From: Bacteroidales bacterium
GTDB lineage: Bacteria; Bacteroidota; Bacteroidia; Bacteroidales; UBA1715
NCBI GenBank assembly: GCA_024402335.1
Contig: JAKSTZ010000010.1
Location: 1-64,000 of the forward strand
DNA: 64,000 bases
Direction of reading: 5' to 3'
Translations under genes and position numbers: made by a program
In this document: positions 1-8,473 of the stretch, in pieces
Layout of the letters: each line of letters opens with the position of its first letter
Position numbering within the stretch: position 1 is the stretch's first letter
The notes under the pieces: model-generated
Seen by the model: the letters and a program-made list of their open reading frames with translations, nothing else
Told to the model about the DNA's origin: nothing
The model's database searches: none

Positions 1-42
1 GCTTTTTGTTTTCTTTTTGGTTTTGTAGGTTTTTATTAAAAG

Positions 43-126
43 TGCTCAGGACGGGACTTGAACCCGTACAGCCTAATGGCCACATGCCCCTCAAACATGC
101 TTGTCTACCAATTCCAACACCTGAGC
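43..126 (-). tRNA. tRNA-Leu (anticodon GAG)
   Basis: Read on the minus strand it folds as a class II tRNA of 84 nt. The acceptor stem GCTCAGG/CCTGAGC is perfect. The anticodon stem CATGT/GCATG encloses the loop TTGAGGG with anticodon GAG. A long variable arm follows, then a T arm with GGTTCAAGTCC and discriminator A. No CCA is encoded. The 5' end lies about 10 bases downstream of a good promoter element. Confidence 0.95.
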
Positions 127-136
127 AATTTGTAGG

Positions 137-144
137 CAAATATA
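137..144 (-). promoter_or_regulatory. -7 promoter element of tRNA-Leu
   Basis: On the minus strand this reads TATATTTG, an exact match to the Bacteroidetes -7 consensus TAnnTTTG. It ends 10 bases before the mature tRNA 5' end, which is the expected spacing for a start just upstream of the tRNA. Confidence 0.7.
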
Positions 145-232
145 GTATTTTTTGTCTATTTTACTTGACCTTCGACAAAAACCACTATTTTATTTTCAAG
201 TATTTCATATATTTACCTCAACAAAAATATCT

Positions 233-2287
233 ATGAAGAAACTAATAACACTTATTCTATCCCTCCTTTTGACAATTTGTTCGTTTGGACAAATTGCTGA
301 CTGGAATATCACGTACAATCCTATCGGAACCACAAAAGATACGTTTCAACTTGTCATGGAAATTTCTATTCCTGACGAGTTTCACATGTATAGCTTCGAC
401 CAAGCAAGTGGCGGACCTATTGCAGCATCGGTATCTTTTAACATTCCCGATGGAATCAAAAAAATCGGAGGCTTACAAATTCTTTCTGAGCAACCGGAAA
501 CTTTTTTCGACGATATTTTTGAAGTACAAATACGTCAATTTTCAAAGAAGACAAAATGGGCACAAAAGTTTGTTATAACCCAAACTATTCCTAATAGTGA
601 AATCAGCGGAAACTACAGCTACCAATTATGTAAGGATGACGGATATTGCCTCAATCCACTACCAGAGAATTTCACAATAAGCATACCTGCACATTCCATA
701 AACAAAGCATCTGTTCCTACTTCAGAACCTACAAAGCCTATAGAAGCTAACAACCATATAGATTCTGCATTCACAGAACCACTTGTAGACACTGTCACTC
801 CAATTGACAATTTACCAAAGCCTATAGAACAAGCGGCTAACGAGACTGAACAAGAAGCTCGTCCTTTTTGGCTTATATTCTTATTGGGTTTTTTAGGAGG
901 AATACTTGCATTTCTGACTCCATGCGTATTTCCTATGGTTCCAATGACGGTAAGCATGTTCCTTAGAAGAGACAAACAACATGCCTTACGCGATGTGCTA
1001 ATCTATGGAGCATCGATAGTTGCAATTTTCGTATTTTTAGGACTTTGCATCACTATGCTTTTTGGTGTCGATGCACTTAACAAACTATCGACATCTCCTA
1101 TCTTCAACATGGTATTCTTTTTCATATTCATAATCTTCGCAATTTCATTTTTTGGAGTATTTGAACTAATGCTACCAAGTAGCTGGATAAATTATATGGA
1201 TCAGAAAGCAGACTCTTCTCATGGATTTGTCAGTATTTTCTTCATGGCGTTCACTCTTGTTTTGGTATCGTTTTCGTGTACTGCTATGATAATCGGCACA
1301 CTTTTAGTCGAATCTGTGGTTTCAGGTTCTATTATCGGTCCTCTTGTTGGGATGCTTGGATTCGCCATAGCATTAGCATTGCCATTCATCATATTTGCGG
1401 CTGTTCCATCCCTACTATCATCACTTGCAAAATCAGGTGATTGGATGAACGACATAAAAATTTCTCTCGGATTTATCGAACTGGCGTTTGCACTAAAATT
1501 CATCTCAAAAGCAGACTTAGTTGCAGGCTGGAACATGCTTTCACGAGATGTATTCATTGCAATTTGGATTATTCTCCTTATCCTTTGGGGACTATGCATA
1601 TTACGAGTAATACGACTTGGACACACGCAAAAGAAAGCACTGTCAAAAACAAGAATCGCTGTTGCTACAATAATATTCTTGTTTGCAACATATTTAATAC
1701 CAGGATTTTTAGGAAAGCCTATCGATTTAATTAGTGGCTATCTTCCACCTATGACAACACAAAAAATCCATGTGCTTTCGGAAAATAACAACACCGATGC
1801 AATACAATCTCAAAAGAAATATGGAACAATCTTCCACACGCCTTACGGAATTGAAGCTTTCTACGATTACGACGAAGGTATGGCTTACGCAAAATCAGTA
1901 AACAAACCTGTATTATTGGACTTTACCGGTCTTGGATGCGAAAATTGCAGAAAAATAGAAATGAATGTTTGGGCAAAACCTGAAATTCTCACTCTACTAA
2001 AAGAAAAATATGTTCTTATTTCCCTTTACCTTGATTCACGAGAGCCTTTAGATTCTTCGCTTGTTAGAGTGGAACAATATGGAGACAAATCGTATGAGAT
2101 AAAAACGGTAGGCGAACATTGGAGCATTTTCATGATGAAAAACTATCATGGACTTATGCAACCATACTATGTTCTTTTATCACCAGAAGGTGAGAAACTT
2201 GCAGAGCCAATTACGTATAACGAAGCTAAAAACTTAGAAACATACAAATCATTCCTACTCAAAGGTTTGGAACGAATGAAGAAATAA
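233..2287 (+). CDS. DsbD-family protein-disulfide reductase
   Basis: It transfers electrons from cytoplasmic thioredoxin across the inner membrane to periplasmic thiol proteins. I start it at the ATG at 233, because the protein then opens with a clean signal peptide (residues 1-20, ending CSFGQ); an in-frame ATG at 152 would add 27 unlikely residues. The product is 684 aa. Residues 21-155 form a DsbD-alpha-like domain with a cysteine pair at 133 and 139. Residues 212-520 form a DsbD/CcdA membrane domain with the LTPCVFP motif (Cys231) and a second membrane cysteine in SFSCTA. The C-terminal thioredoxin-like domain has CENC at about 569-572, where E. coli DsbD has CVAC. All three redox-active parts are present. 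It stands alone, with DUF3078 downstream behind its own promoter. Confidence 0.9.
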   Translation: MKKLITLILSLLLTICSFGQIADWNITYNPIGTTKDTFQLVMEISIPDEFHMYSFDQASGGPIAASVSFNIPDGIKKIGGLQILSEQPETFFDDIFEVQIRQFSKKTKWAQKFVITQTIPNSEISGNYSYQLCKDDGYCLNPLPENFTISIPAHSINKASVPTSEPTKPIEANNHIDSAFTEPLVDTVTPIDNLPKPIEQAANETEQEARPFWLIFLLGFLGGILAFLTPCVFPMVPMTVSMFLRRDKQHALRDVLIYGASIVAIFVFLGLCITMLFGVDALNKLSTSPIFNMVFFFIFIIFAISFFGVFELMLPSSWINYMDQKADSSHGFVSIFFMAFTLVLVSFSCTAMIIGTLLVESVVSGSIIGPLVGMLGFAIALALPFIIFAAVPSLLSSLAKSGDWMNDIKISLGFIELAFALKFISKADLVAGWNMLSRDVFIAIWIILLILWGLCILRVIRLGHTQKKALSKTRIAVATIIFLFATYLIPGFLGKPIDLISGYLPPMTTQKIHVLSENNNTDAIQSQKKYGTIFHTPYGIEAFYDYDEGMAYAKSVNKPVLLDFTGLGCENCRKIEMNVWAKPEILTLLKEKYVLISLYLDSREPLDSSLVRVEQYGDKSYEIKTVGEHWSIFMMKNYHGLMQPYYVLLSPEGEKLAEPITYNEAKNLETYKSFLLKGLERMKK

Positions 2288-2354
2288 AGCAGAAAAAAAA
2301 TGCCGCTTCAAAACCATATTTAGTAGAAATATTTCTCCGTAAAGAAAAAAATTC

Positions 2355-2362
2355 TATTTTTG
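2355..2362 (+). promoter_or_regulatory. -7 promoter element of the DUF3078 gene
   Basis: TATTTTTG matches TAnnTTTG and lies 26 bases before the ATG at 2389. It separates this gene from dsbD transcription. Confidence 0.6.
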
Positions 2363-2388
2363 CCGCAAAATAAACAAAGATATAGACA

Positions 2389-3393
2389 ATGAAAAAAATA
2401 TTATTCACACTCCTTATTTCAGGATTCAGCCTAGTGTCGTTTGCACAGGTTACAGATAACGAAAAAGCACTAAGAACTAACAATGTTGCCGCTGAAGAAG
2501 GCGAAGATGGTTGGAAACTTGGTGGAATGACTAACATTCAATTCACTAACACAAAATTATACAACTGGGCTGCCGGAGGTGACAACTCTATCGCATTAAA
2601 TGGCGTAGCAAGTTTGTTTGCAAACTACAAAAAAGGCAAAAACGCATGGGATAACACATTAGACCTTGGTTACGGTATTATGCGTCAAGGAACTAAAGAA
2701 TTTGAAGCAAATGGTAAAACATACGACCGCCCATTCAAAAAGACTGATGACAAAATCGAATTAGTGTCTAAATATGGCCGTCAAGCATACAAGAGTTGGT
2801 ACTATGCTGCATTGCTTGATTTCAAGACACAAATGACAGATGGTAAAAACTGGATTGGTGACACTACTACAACTATCATATCAAAAGCAATGTCTCCTGC
2901 ATACCTAACAGGCGGTATCGGATTGGACTATAAACCAAACAATTACTTCAGTGCATACATCTCTCCTATCACTGCACGTTTCATTTTCGTAATGGATCAA
3001 GACCTTGCTGATGCAGGTTCATTTGGTGTTGACCCAGCAGAATATGATGGTTTAGGCGTAAAAATCAGTGATGGCAAAAACGTTAAAACAGAATTCGGTG
3101 GTTACGTTCGTATTCAATATACTCGTACAGAATGGAACCAAGAATGGATGAAGAATGTAGGTTTAACAACAAAATTAAACTTATTCTCTAACTACTTGGA
3201 AAATCCACAAAACGTAGATGTTGATTGGGAAACTTTGATTACATGGAAAATCTATAAATACTTCAATATCAGCTTCAATGCTCATTTGATGTATGACGAT
3301 GATACAAAGACAATTGATGACCTTGGTAATATAAGAGGTCCAAAAGTTCAATTCAAAGAAATCTTTGGCGTAGGTTTTTCTTATAGCTTCTAA
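2389..3393 (+). CDS. DUF3078 family outer-membrane beta-barrel protein
   Basis: This is a 334-aa secreted protein with a signal peptide (residues 1-19, ending VSFAQ). The mature part has alternating polar and hydrophobic residues, many aromatic residues and a C-terminus ending in Phe (FGVGFSYSF), as expected for an outer-membrane barrel. The N-terminal block WKLGGMTNIQFTNTKLYNW, followed by AAGGDNS, is typical of DUF3078, a Bacteroidetes-specific family of unknown function. Codon usage fits the neighbours and its own promoter suggests good expression. The family assignment is from recall of the motif pattern; no function is claimed. Confidence 0.85.
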   Translation: MKKILFTLLISGFSLVSFAQVTDNEKALRTNNVAAEEGEDGWKLGGMTNIQFTNTKLYNWAAGGDNSIALNGVASLFANYKKGKNAWDNTLDLGYGIMRQGTKEFEANGKTYDRPFKKTDDKIELVSKYGRQAYKSWYYAALLDFKTQMTDGKNWIGDTTTTIISKAMSPAYLTGGIGLDYKPNNYFSAYISPITARFIFVMDQDLADAGSFGVDPAEYDGLGVKISDGKNVKTEFGGYVRIQYTRTEWNQEWMKNVGLTTKLNLFSNYLENPQNVDVDWETLITWKIYKYFNISFNAHLMYDDDTKTIDDLGNIRGPKVQFKEIFGVGFSYSF

Positions 3394-3443
3394 TTAAATA
3401 TAAATCAAACAATTAGCAAAATTTCATCAAATGAAGATGATTT

Positions 3444-3477
3444 TTTGCTAATTTTTGCTTTGAGTTTCCTATCTTTG
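3444..3477 (+). promoter_or_regulatory. Promoter of the coiled-coil/zapA operon
   Basis: TTTG at 3444-3447 can serve as the -33 element. After a 22-base spacer comes TATCTTTG at 3470-3477, an exact -7 match, 23 bases before the ATG at 3501. This is one of the few promoters here where both elements are visible. Confidence 0.65.
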
Positions 3478-3500
3478 TGAGAAATAAGCATTACTGAAAA

Positions 3501-3800
3501 ATGGGACAAAATGCACAAATAGCTTTTGATGATTTAAAATCGAAAATCTCGGTTTTAAAGTCTCTTTATTTAGTAGTGAAATCACAAAACGAACAATTAA
3601 AAGAAGAAAATAAGGAATTAAAAACAACAATAAGTAAACAACAAAATTCAATAGCAGAATTAGAGCAAAAGGTTTCAACCTTACAATTGGCTAAAGCTGT
3701 GTCTGATTCTTCGGGAGAAACAGGTGATGCATCTGCCCGAAAATATATTGAAGGAATTATACGAGAAATAGATTCGTGTATTGCATTATTAAATAAATGA
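3501..3800 (+). CDS. Small coiled-coil protein upstream of zapA
   Basis: This 99-aa cytoplasmic protein has no signal peptide. Residues 12-62 form one continuous coiled coil with heptad hydrophobics (LKSLYLVVKSQNEQLKEE and onward, rich in Glu, Lys and Gln). A short linker and a C-terminal amphipathic helix ending in SCIALLNK follow. Its stop codon overlaps the zapA start in an ATGA arrangement, so the two are translationally coupled. I do not recognise a named family with certainty. The small size, coiled coil and coupling to zapA suggest a Z-ring-associated partner, analogous in role to ZapB or to a ZapA-interacting coil; that is inference. Confidence 0.75.
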   Translation: MGQNAQIAFDDLKSKISVLKSLYLVVKSQNEQLKEENKELKTTISKQQNSIAELEQKVSTLQLAKAVSDSSGETGDASARKYIEGIIREIDSCIALLNK

Positions 3801-4090
3801 ACGAGAAACAATCCATAGTATTAACGATTTTTGATCGATCATATTCGTTGACTATTCCGGCAGAGAATGAAGAAATCTACCGTAATGCAAGCAAACGTAT
3901 CAACGAAATGATAGAAAGACTTCGTCACCAATTCCCACAAAAGGACGAACAAGATTGGTTGCGATTGGCTTGTTTACAGTTTGAGATAAATGAACTTTCT
4001 TTAGACAAAGAACTTCAAAAAGACGAACTTGGAGATTCTATACAAAAAGAAGTTGAAGAACTAGATGAATTTATTAAAATAAATCAATAA
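3797..4090 (+). CDS. zapA: Cell division protein ZapA
   Basis: The 97-aa product matches ZapA, the small FtsZ-binding protein that cross-links protofilaments and stabilises the Z ring. The N-terminal globular part has the motif IFDRSYSLTIPAENEE, followed by YRNASKRINEMIERLR, the ZapA signature helix. The C-terminal half is a charged coiled coil (ELSLDKELQKDELGD). Length is as usual for the family. It overlaps the preceding coiled-coil gene by 4 bases. The RNA gene that follows is also a familiar zapA neighbour, because ssrS follows zapA in gammaproteobacteria. Confidence 0.88.
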   Translation: MNEKQSIVLTIFDRSYSLTIPAENEEIYRNASKRINEMIERLRHQFPQKDEQDWLRLACLQFEINELSLDKELQKDELGDSIQKEVEELDEFIKINQ

Positions 4091-4115
4091 CTGATAATAG
4101 ATATATTCAGATATA

Positions 4116-4299
4116 CTCGTATTGTTTCTTTCATCCGCGGAAAACTCTACATTTAATTTTCGCAAAAAGAGACCAGTTACAGCCGCCAATGATAGGCCTC
4201 ACTCCTTCGGGAGTCCTTTCGGACAGTGGAAATCAGAATCGGCATACTCTCTAACCCTGTTGCTTTTTGGGGTTTTCTGGAACAACGAAACAATATGAG
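4116..4299 (+). ncRNA. ssrS: Probable 6S RNA (RNA polymerase-binding)
   Basis: There is no ORF between zapA and rny, but a strongly structured segment. CTCGTATTGTTTC at 4116-4128 pairs with GAAACAATATGAG at 4287-4299 (12 Watson-Crick pairs and one G-U), closing a molecule of about 184 nt. Inside are a hairpin ACTCCTTCGGGAGT (4201-4214), an overlapping alternative GTCCTTTCGGAC (4213-4224), and a CAGTGG segment that can pair back to CCTCAC. A T run follows at 4300-4307, as in an intrinsic terminator. A long interrupted rod with closed ends, this size and the zapA neighbourhood are what 6S RNA looks like. 6S RNA mimics an open promoter and holds housekeeping RNA polymerase in stationary phase. 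The name rests on structure and context, not on an alignment. Confidence 0.68.
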
Positions 4300-4326
4300 T
4301 TTTTTTATTATATATACTGAATAATT

Positions 4327-5868
4327 ATGAATCTATTACCAATTATTATCACTTCAATTATTACGTTTATTGTAGGAGCTGTTCTTGCATTCGTAATCCA
4401 AAAGATATTACTAAAATCTAAAGCTGACTCTATTATTGCTAAAGCTGAAGAAGAAGCCGAAGCAACTAAAAAGGAAAAACTTTTCCAAGCAAAGGAAAAA
4501 TTCCTTCAGATGAAGTCGGAAAACGAGAAAATCATAAACGAACGTAATAACAAAGTTGCTCAAGCAGAAAATCGCATCAAACAAAAAGAAGCTTCGCTTC
4601 AAACTAAATTTGATGAAATGCAACGCAAACAACAAGAATTAGCAAGCCAAAAAGAAATTCTTACCAACCAAATCCAACTTAATGAAAAGAAAGCTGAAGA
4701 TTTGGAAAAACTTCACAAACAACAAGTTGAACAATTGGAAACTATTTCTGGCTTATCTGCCCATGACGCAAAAGAGCAACTTATTGATTCTCTTAAAGCT
4801 GAAGCAAAAACAGAAGCTATGTCTCTTATCAATGAGATAATGGACGAAGCTAAAATGACAGCCAATAAAGAAGCAAAGAAAATTGTTATACAAACTATTC
4901 AACGTACTGCGACCGAACACGTTGCAGAAAATACAGTTTCTGTTTTCAACATTGAAAACGAAGAAGTTAAAGGTCGTATTATCGGTCGTGAAGGTCGTAA
5001 TATCCGCGCCTTGGAAGCTGCTACTGGTATAGAAATTATCGTTGACGATACTCCAGATGCTATTATTCTTTCAGGCTTCGACCCTGTACGTCGCGAGATC
5101 GCTCGTCTTTCTCTTCACCAATTAGTTTCCGATGGCCGTATTCACCCTGCAAGAATTGAAGAAGTGGTTGAAAAGACAAGAAAACAAGTTGAAGAAGAAA
5201 TCATAGAAACTGGTAAACGTGTAACTATCGACCTTGGCATCCACGGTTTACATTCAGAATTGATCCGTCATATCGGTAGAATGAAATATCGTTCTTCTTA
5301 TGGTCAAAACCTATTACAACACTCTAAAGAGACTGCAAAATTATGCGGAATTATGGCTGCAGAATTAGGCCTTAATGCAAAAGCAGCTAAACGTGCCGGT
5401 CTTCTCCACGATATTGGTAAAGTAATTGAAGACGACGGAGAAATGCCTCACGCATTAGCAGGTATGAACCTTGCTGAAAAATGTAAGGAACGCCCTGAAA
5501 TATGCAACGCTATCGGTGCCCACCACGAAGAAATCGAAATGGAATCATTGATTGCTCCTATCGTTCAGGTATGCGATGCTATCTCTGGAGCACGTCCTGG
5601 TGCACGCCGTGAAATTGTAGAATCGTACATCAAACGTTTGAAAGATTTGGAAAATATTGCATTGTCTTACCCTGGCGTTCTAAAAACATACGCAATCCAA
5701 GCTGGTCGTGAACTTCGTGTAATTGTAGGAGCTGAAAAAGTTAGCGATTCCGAAGCAGAAGTTCTTTCAATGAACATTGCAAAGAAAATCCAGGAAGAAA
5801 TGACTTATCCTGGTCAAATCAAGATTACTGTTATCCGTGAAACAAGAGCTATCAACTACGCAAAATAA
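4327..5868 (+). CDS. rny: Ribonuclease Y
   Basis: RNase Y is a membrane-anchored endoribonuclease that starts mRNA decay. The 513-aa product has all the family parts. An N-terminal membrane helix lies at residues 5-27, followed by a long charged coiled coil (about 35-200). A KH RNA-binding domain has [10 protein letters not shown] at 216-225. The HD phosphohydrolase domain has the metal-binding HD pair at 361-362 in GLLHDIGK, and HHEE further on. Length is normal. The stop codon TAA shares its last base with the ATG of the epimerase gene, so those two are co-transcribed. It follows the 6S-like RNA. Confidence 0.95.
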   Translation: MNLLPIIITSIITFIVGAVLAFVIQKILLKSKADSIIAKAEEEAEATKKEKLFQAKEKFLQMKSENEKIINERNNKVAQAENRIKQKEASLQTKFDEMQRKQQELASQKEILTNQIQLNEKKAEDLEKLHKQQVEQLETISGLSAHDAKEQLIDSLKAEAKTEAMSLINEIMDEAKMTANKEAKKIVIQTIQRTATEHVAENTVSVFNIENEEVKGRIIGREGRNIRALEAATGIEIIVDDTPDAIILSGFDPVRREIARLSLHQLVSDGRIHPARIEEVVEKTRKQVEEEIIETGKRVTIDLGIHGLHSELIRHIGRMKYRSSYGQNLLQHSKETAKLCGIMAAELGLNAKAAKRAGLLHDIGKVIEDDGEMPHALAGMNLAEKCKERPEICNAIGAHHEEIEMESLIAPIVQVCDAISGARPGARREIVESYIKRLKDLENIALSYPGVLKTYAIQAGRELRVIVGAEKVSDSEAEVLSMNIAKKIQEEMTYPGQIKITVIRETRAINYAK

Positions 5869-6836
5869 TGATAGAAAATAAAAACATATTAGTTACTGGC
5901 GGTGCAGGATTCATTGGTTCTAACCTATGCGAAGCTTTGCTCGCCAATAACAATTATGTAACATGTCTCGATAACTTTTCTACCGGACATAGAGAAAACA
6001 TCGAACGTTTTTTCTCAAATCCTCGTTTTAAACTTATCGAAGGCGACATTCGTGATTTCGCAACCTGCGAACAAGCAGTTGAAGGAAAAGATTTCATTTA
6101 TCACGAAGCAGCATTAGGTTCTGTACCAAGATCTATCGCAGATCCTATTACGACAACACAAGTAAACATCCTAGGCTTTGTGAACATGCTTACTGCAGCA
6201 AAAAATGCAAAAGTAAAACGATTTATCTACGCAAGCTCTTCCTCTACTTACGGCGATGCACAATACTCTCCTAAAGTTGAAGACAAGAAAGGTAATCTAC
6301 TTTCGCCATACGCTGTAACAAAACACGCAAACGATTTATTTGCAAAAAACTTTGCACAACTATATGACATAGAAGCAATCGGACTTTGCTACTTTAATGT
6401 TTTCGGACCTCATCAAGATCCCAATGGAGCATACGCTGCTGTTATTCCAAAGTTCATCAATCTATTAAAGAAACACGAACAACCAACTATCTATGGTGAT
6501 GGAAAACAATCACGCGATTTTACTTTCGTACAAAATGTTGTAAATGCGAATTTACTTGCGGCAGAAGCGGTTCTTGAAAACAAACACGAACATATAAATA
6601 TTGCTTGCAACGAGTCTATCGACTTGACCTCACTAACGCAATGCATTATTGATAGTTTGTCAAAAAAAGATGCGGAAATTGCGAAAATCAAACCACTCTA
6701 CGCAGATGCACGCTTAGGCGACATTAAAGATTCTCTTGCGTCTATAGAAAAAGCAAAACGTATTCTACATTACGAGCCAAAAATCTTCGTAAAAGAAGGT
6801 ATTGAACTTACAACCGATTGGTATTTCAATAAATAA
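5868..6836 (+). CDS. NAD-dependent UDP-sugar 4-epimerase (SDR family)
   Basis: The 322-aa extended SDR enzyme probably interconverts UDP-N-acetylglucosamine and UDP-N-acetylgalactosamine, or the corresponding uronic acids, for surface polysaccharide. The Rossmann motif TGGAGFIG is at 10-17. The catalytic serine lies in YASSSSTYGD (121-130) and the YxxxK pair is Tyr148/Lys152 in SPYAVTK. The block GSVPRSIADP is typical of the WbpP/TviC 4-epimerase branch rather than dTDP-glucose dehydratases, but the exact sugar cannot be fixed from sequence alone. It starts one base inside the rny stop codon and is followed by a strong terminator. Confidence 0.85.
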   Translation: MIENKNILVTGGAGFIGSNLCEALLANNNYVTCLDNFSTGHRENIERFFSNPRFKLIEGDIRDFATCEQAVEGKDFIYHEAALGSVPRSIADPITTTQVNILGFVNMLTAAKNAKVKRFIYASSSSTYGDAQYSPKVEDKKGNLLSPYAVTKHANDLFAKNFAQLYDIEAIGLCYFNVFGPHQDPNGAYAAVIPKFINLLKKHEQPTIYGDGKQSRDFTFVQNVVNANLLAAEAVLENKHEHINIACNESIDLTSLTQCIIDSLSKKDAEIAKIKPLYADARLGDIKDSLASIEKAKRILHYEPKIFVKEGIELTTDWYFNK

Positions 6837-6861
6837 TTATCTTCTATGACAAAATAAAAAA

Positions 6862-6886
6862 GGCGTCGTAAGACGCCCTTTTTTTA
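6862..6886. terminator. Bidirectional intrinsic terminator
   Basis: GGCGTCGTAAGACGCC forms a tight 6-bp GC-rich hairpin flanked by A and T runs. It ends the rny-epimerase operon on the plus strand and the FKBP gene on the minus strand. Confidence 0.85.
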
Positions 6887-6905
6887 TTCTATGCTATTGC
6901 ATTTC

Positions 6906-7508
6906 TTATTTAATAGCCAACAATTCAACTTCGAAAATCAAAGCCATGTGTGGTTCAATTGGTCCACCTGGATGTGGATTTGCACCGTATGCCAATTCAG
7001 AAGGAATGAACAGTTTCCATTTTGAACCTACCGGCATCAATTGCAATGCTTCTACCCAACCTTGGATTACGCCATTTACTGGGAATGAAGCTGGTTGATT
7101 TCTTTCTACCGAACTATCAAATACAGTTCCATCAATTAAAGTTCCATGATAATGAGTTGTTACTGTATCAGTTGCTTTTGGCTTTGGTCCATTACCTTCT
7201 TTCATAATTTCATATTGAAGACCGCTTGGCAATGTCACAACACCTGCTCTTTTACCATTCTCTTCCAAGAACTTTTTACCTTCAGTAATATTCTTTTCGA
7301 ATTTCTTAGCATTTGCTTCCGACAAGAAGTTTTGAATTGTTTCGTATGCTTCTTGTATAGAAATTTCTAACTTATTTCCTTTCAACATATCTTCAAGTCC
7401 TTTTGCAAACATTTCGGCATTAATTTCACTAACACCTTCGCTTTTCAAACTTGATGCGATGTTCATTCCCAAGCTATAGCTTGCTTTGTCTAAATCTGTT
7501 TGTATCAT
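6906..7508 (-). CDS. FKBP-type peptidyl-prolyl cis-trans isomerase (FklB-like)
   Basis: The enzyme catalyses proline cis-trans isomerisation and assists folding. From the ATG at 7508 the product is 200 aa, with an N-terminal helical dimerisation domain (ASYSLGMNIASSLKSEG and onward) and a C-terminal FKBP domain (THYHGTLIDGTVFDSS, GVIQGWVEAL, IPSELAYG, FEVELL). There is no signal peptide, so it is cytoplasmic. The open frame extends to 7619, but a TATATTTG -7 element at 7531-7538 puts the transcription start close to an ATG at 7529. That leaves 7508 as the start with a normal A-rich leader; 7529 would be nearly leaderless. Confidence 0.9.
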   Translation of the reverse strand: MIQTDLDKASYSLGMNIASSLKSEGVSEINAEMFAKGLEDMLKGNKLEISIQEAYETIQNFLSEANAKKFEKNITEGKKFLEENGKRAGVVTLPSGLQYEIMKEGNGPKPKATDTVTTHYHGTLIDGTVFDSSVERNQPASFPVNGVIQGWVEALQLMPVGSKWKLFIPSELAYGANPHPGGPIEPHMALIFEVELLAIK

Positions 7509-7530
7509 TGTTTTATTATTAATTTTCATG

Positions 7531-7538
7531 CAAATATA
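7531..7538 (-). promoter_or_regulatory. -7 promoter element of the FKBP gene
   Basis: Minus-strand TATATTTG, an exact TAnnTTTG match, 22 bases before the ATG at 7508. It lies just beyond the stop of the upstream methyltransferase gene and helps choose the FKBP start. Confidence 0.6.
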
Positions 7539-7563
7539 CGGCTTTTCCCAAGAGTGACCACTC

Positions 7564-8310
7564 CTACATATTTTTTCTTCGAATCTCTGAACAAAGTATT
7601 GCCGTCGCAACTGCCACATTCAACGATTCCGAAGTCGTTCCTGTAGTATTAAACGAAGGAATATGCAATTTCCTGTTTACAATATTTGAAACTGCATCAC
7701 TTATACCATTTCCTTCATTTCCCATAACTAAAACTGTTTTGGAAGACACTGAATGGGTATAAACATTGTCCCCTTCCATATCTGCAGCAGCGATGTCAAA
7801 TCCTTGTAATTGCGACAACCATTTCGGCAAATCAACATAATGAACTTGAACACGAAAAATCGCTCCCATCGTTGCCTGAACAACCTTAGGATTATACACA
7901 TCCACGCATTCTTTTGAACATACAATATGCTGAATGCCAAACCAATCGGCGAGACGAATTATTGTCCCCATGTTACCAGGATCCTGAATGCCATCCAATG
8001 CCAATGTAAAATCTTGTATTTCAAACGACTGCGACGGTTCCTTCATACGAGCGAGTGCCCAAACATCTTGCGGATTTTGCAATAAAGAAACTCGCGAAAT
8101 ATCTTCCTTTGTCGCCTCAAAGCACTCACACTTAGGTTTATGGGCAGACAACCATTCCGGAGTAGCAACTATACTATCTACAACAAAATTTGAATGCAAT
8201 AATTCTGCGACCATTTTATTGCCTTCCACCACAAACTTTCCCTCCTCGTCACGAGTTTTCTTCTTCGCAAACGATGAAAAATATTTGATTTTATTCTTGC
8301 TGAGTTCCAT
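7564..8310 (-). CDS. TrmH/SpoU family RNA 2'-O-methyltransferase
   Basis: The 248-aa SAM-dependent methyltransferase modifies ribose 2'-OH groups in rRNA or tRNA. The N-terminal 100 residues form the substrate-binding domain (GKFVVEGNKMVAELL resembles the usual FLVEGxKxV motif). The C-terminal trefoil-knot domain carries the three SpoU motifs: NMGTIIRLADWFG (motif 1), VLVMGNEGNGIS (motif 2) and IPSFNTTGTTSESLNVAVA (motif 3). Motif 3 is longer than the common IPM-G-xxSLN form. RlmB-like or TsnR-like specificity cannot be told apart here. It starts at the ATG at 8310 and diverges from pgi. Confidence 0.9.
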   Translation of the reverse strand: MELSKNKIKYFSSFAKKKTRDEEGKFVVEGNKMVAELLHSNFVVDSIVATPEWLSAHKPKCECFEATKEDISRVSLLQNPQDVWALARMKEPSQSFEIQDFTLALDGIQDPGNMGTIIRLADWFGIQHIVCSKECVDVYNPKVVQATMGAIFRVQVHYVDLPKWLSQLQGFDIAAADMEGDNVYTHSVSSKTVLVMGNEGNGISDAVSNIVNRKLHIPSFNTTGTTSESLNVAVATAILCSEIRRKNM

Positions 8311-8435
8311 AGTTTTCTGCTCTTACATACGCAAAGAAAACAAAAACAACCTACATATCCAAACAAAGTCTTTCCAACAATAATAGAATCACACATTTAT
8401 ATAGATTCAGATAATGGTAAATTGCTAACTTTTAC

Positions 8436-8443
8436 TACATTTG
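8436..8443 (+). promoter_or_regulatory. -7 promoter element of pgi
   Basis: TACATTTG matches TAnnTTTG exactly, 30 bases upstream of the pgi ATG at 8474. Confidence 0.65.
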
Positions 8444-8473
8444 CGTAGAAAATTCATAAAAAAGATATACAAA

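Noticed and set aside
152-232. N-terminal extension of DsbD to an ATG at 152
   Set aside because: It would put 27 residues before a perfect signal peptide and close to the tRNA-Leu promoter region.
3471-3811. Minus-strand frames opposite the coiled-coil gene
   Set aside because: The plus strand has promoter, coupling to zapA and a heptad pattern; the minus frames are low-complexity mirror translations.
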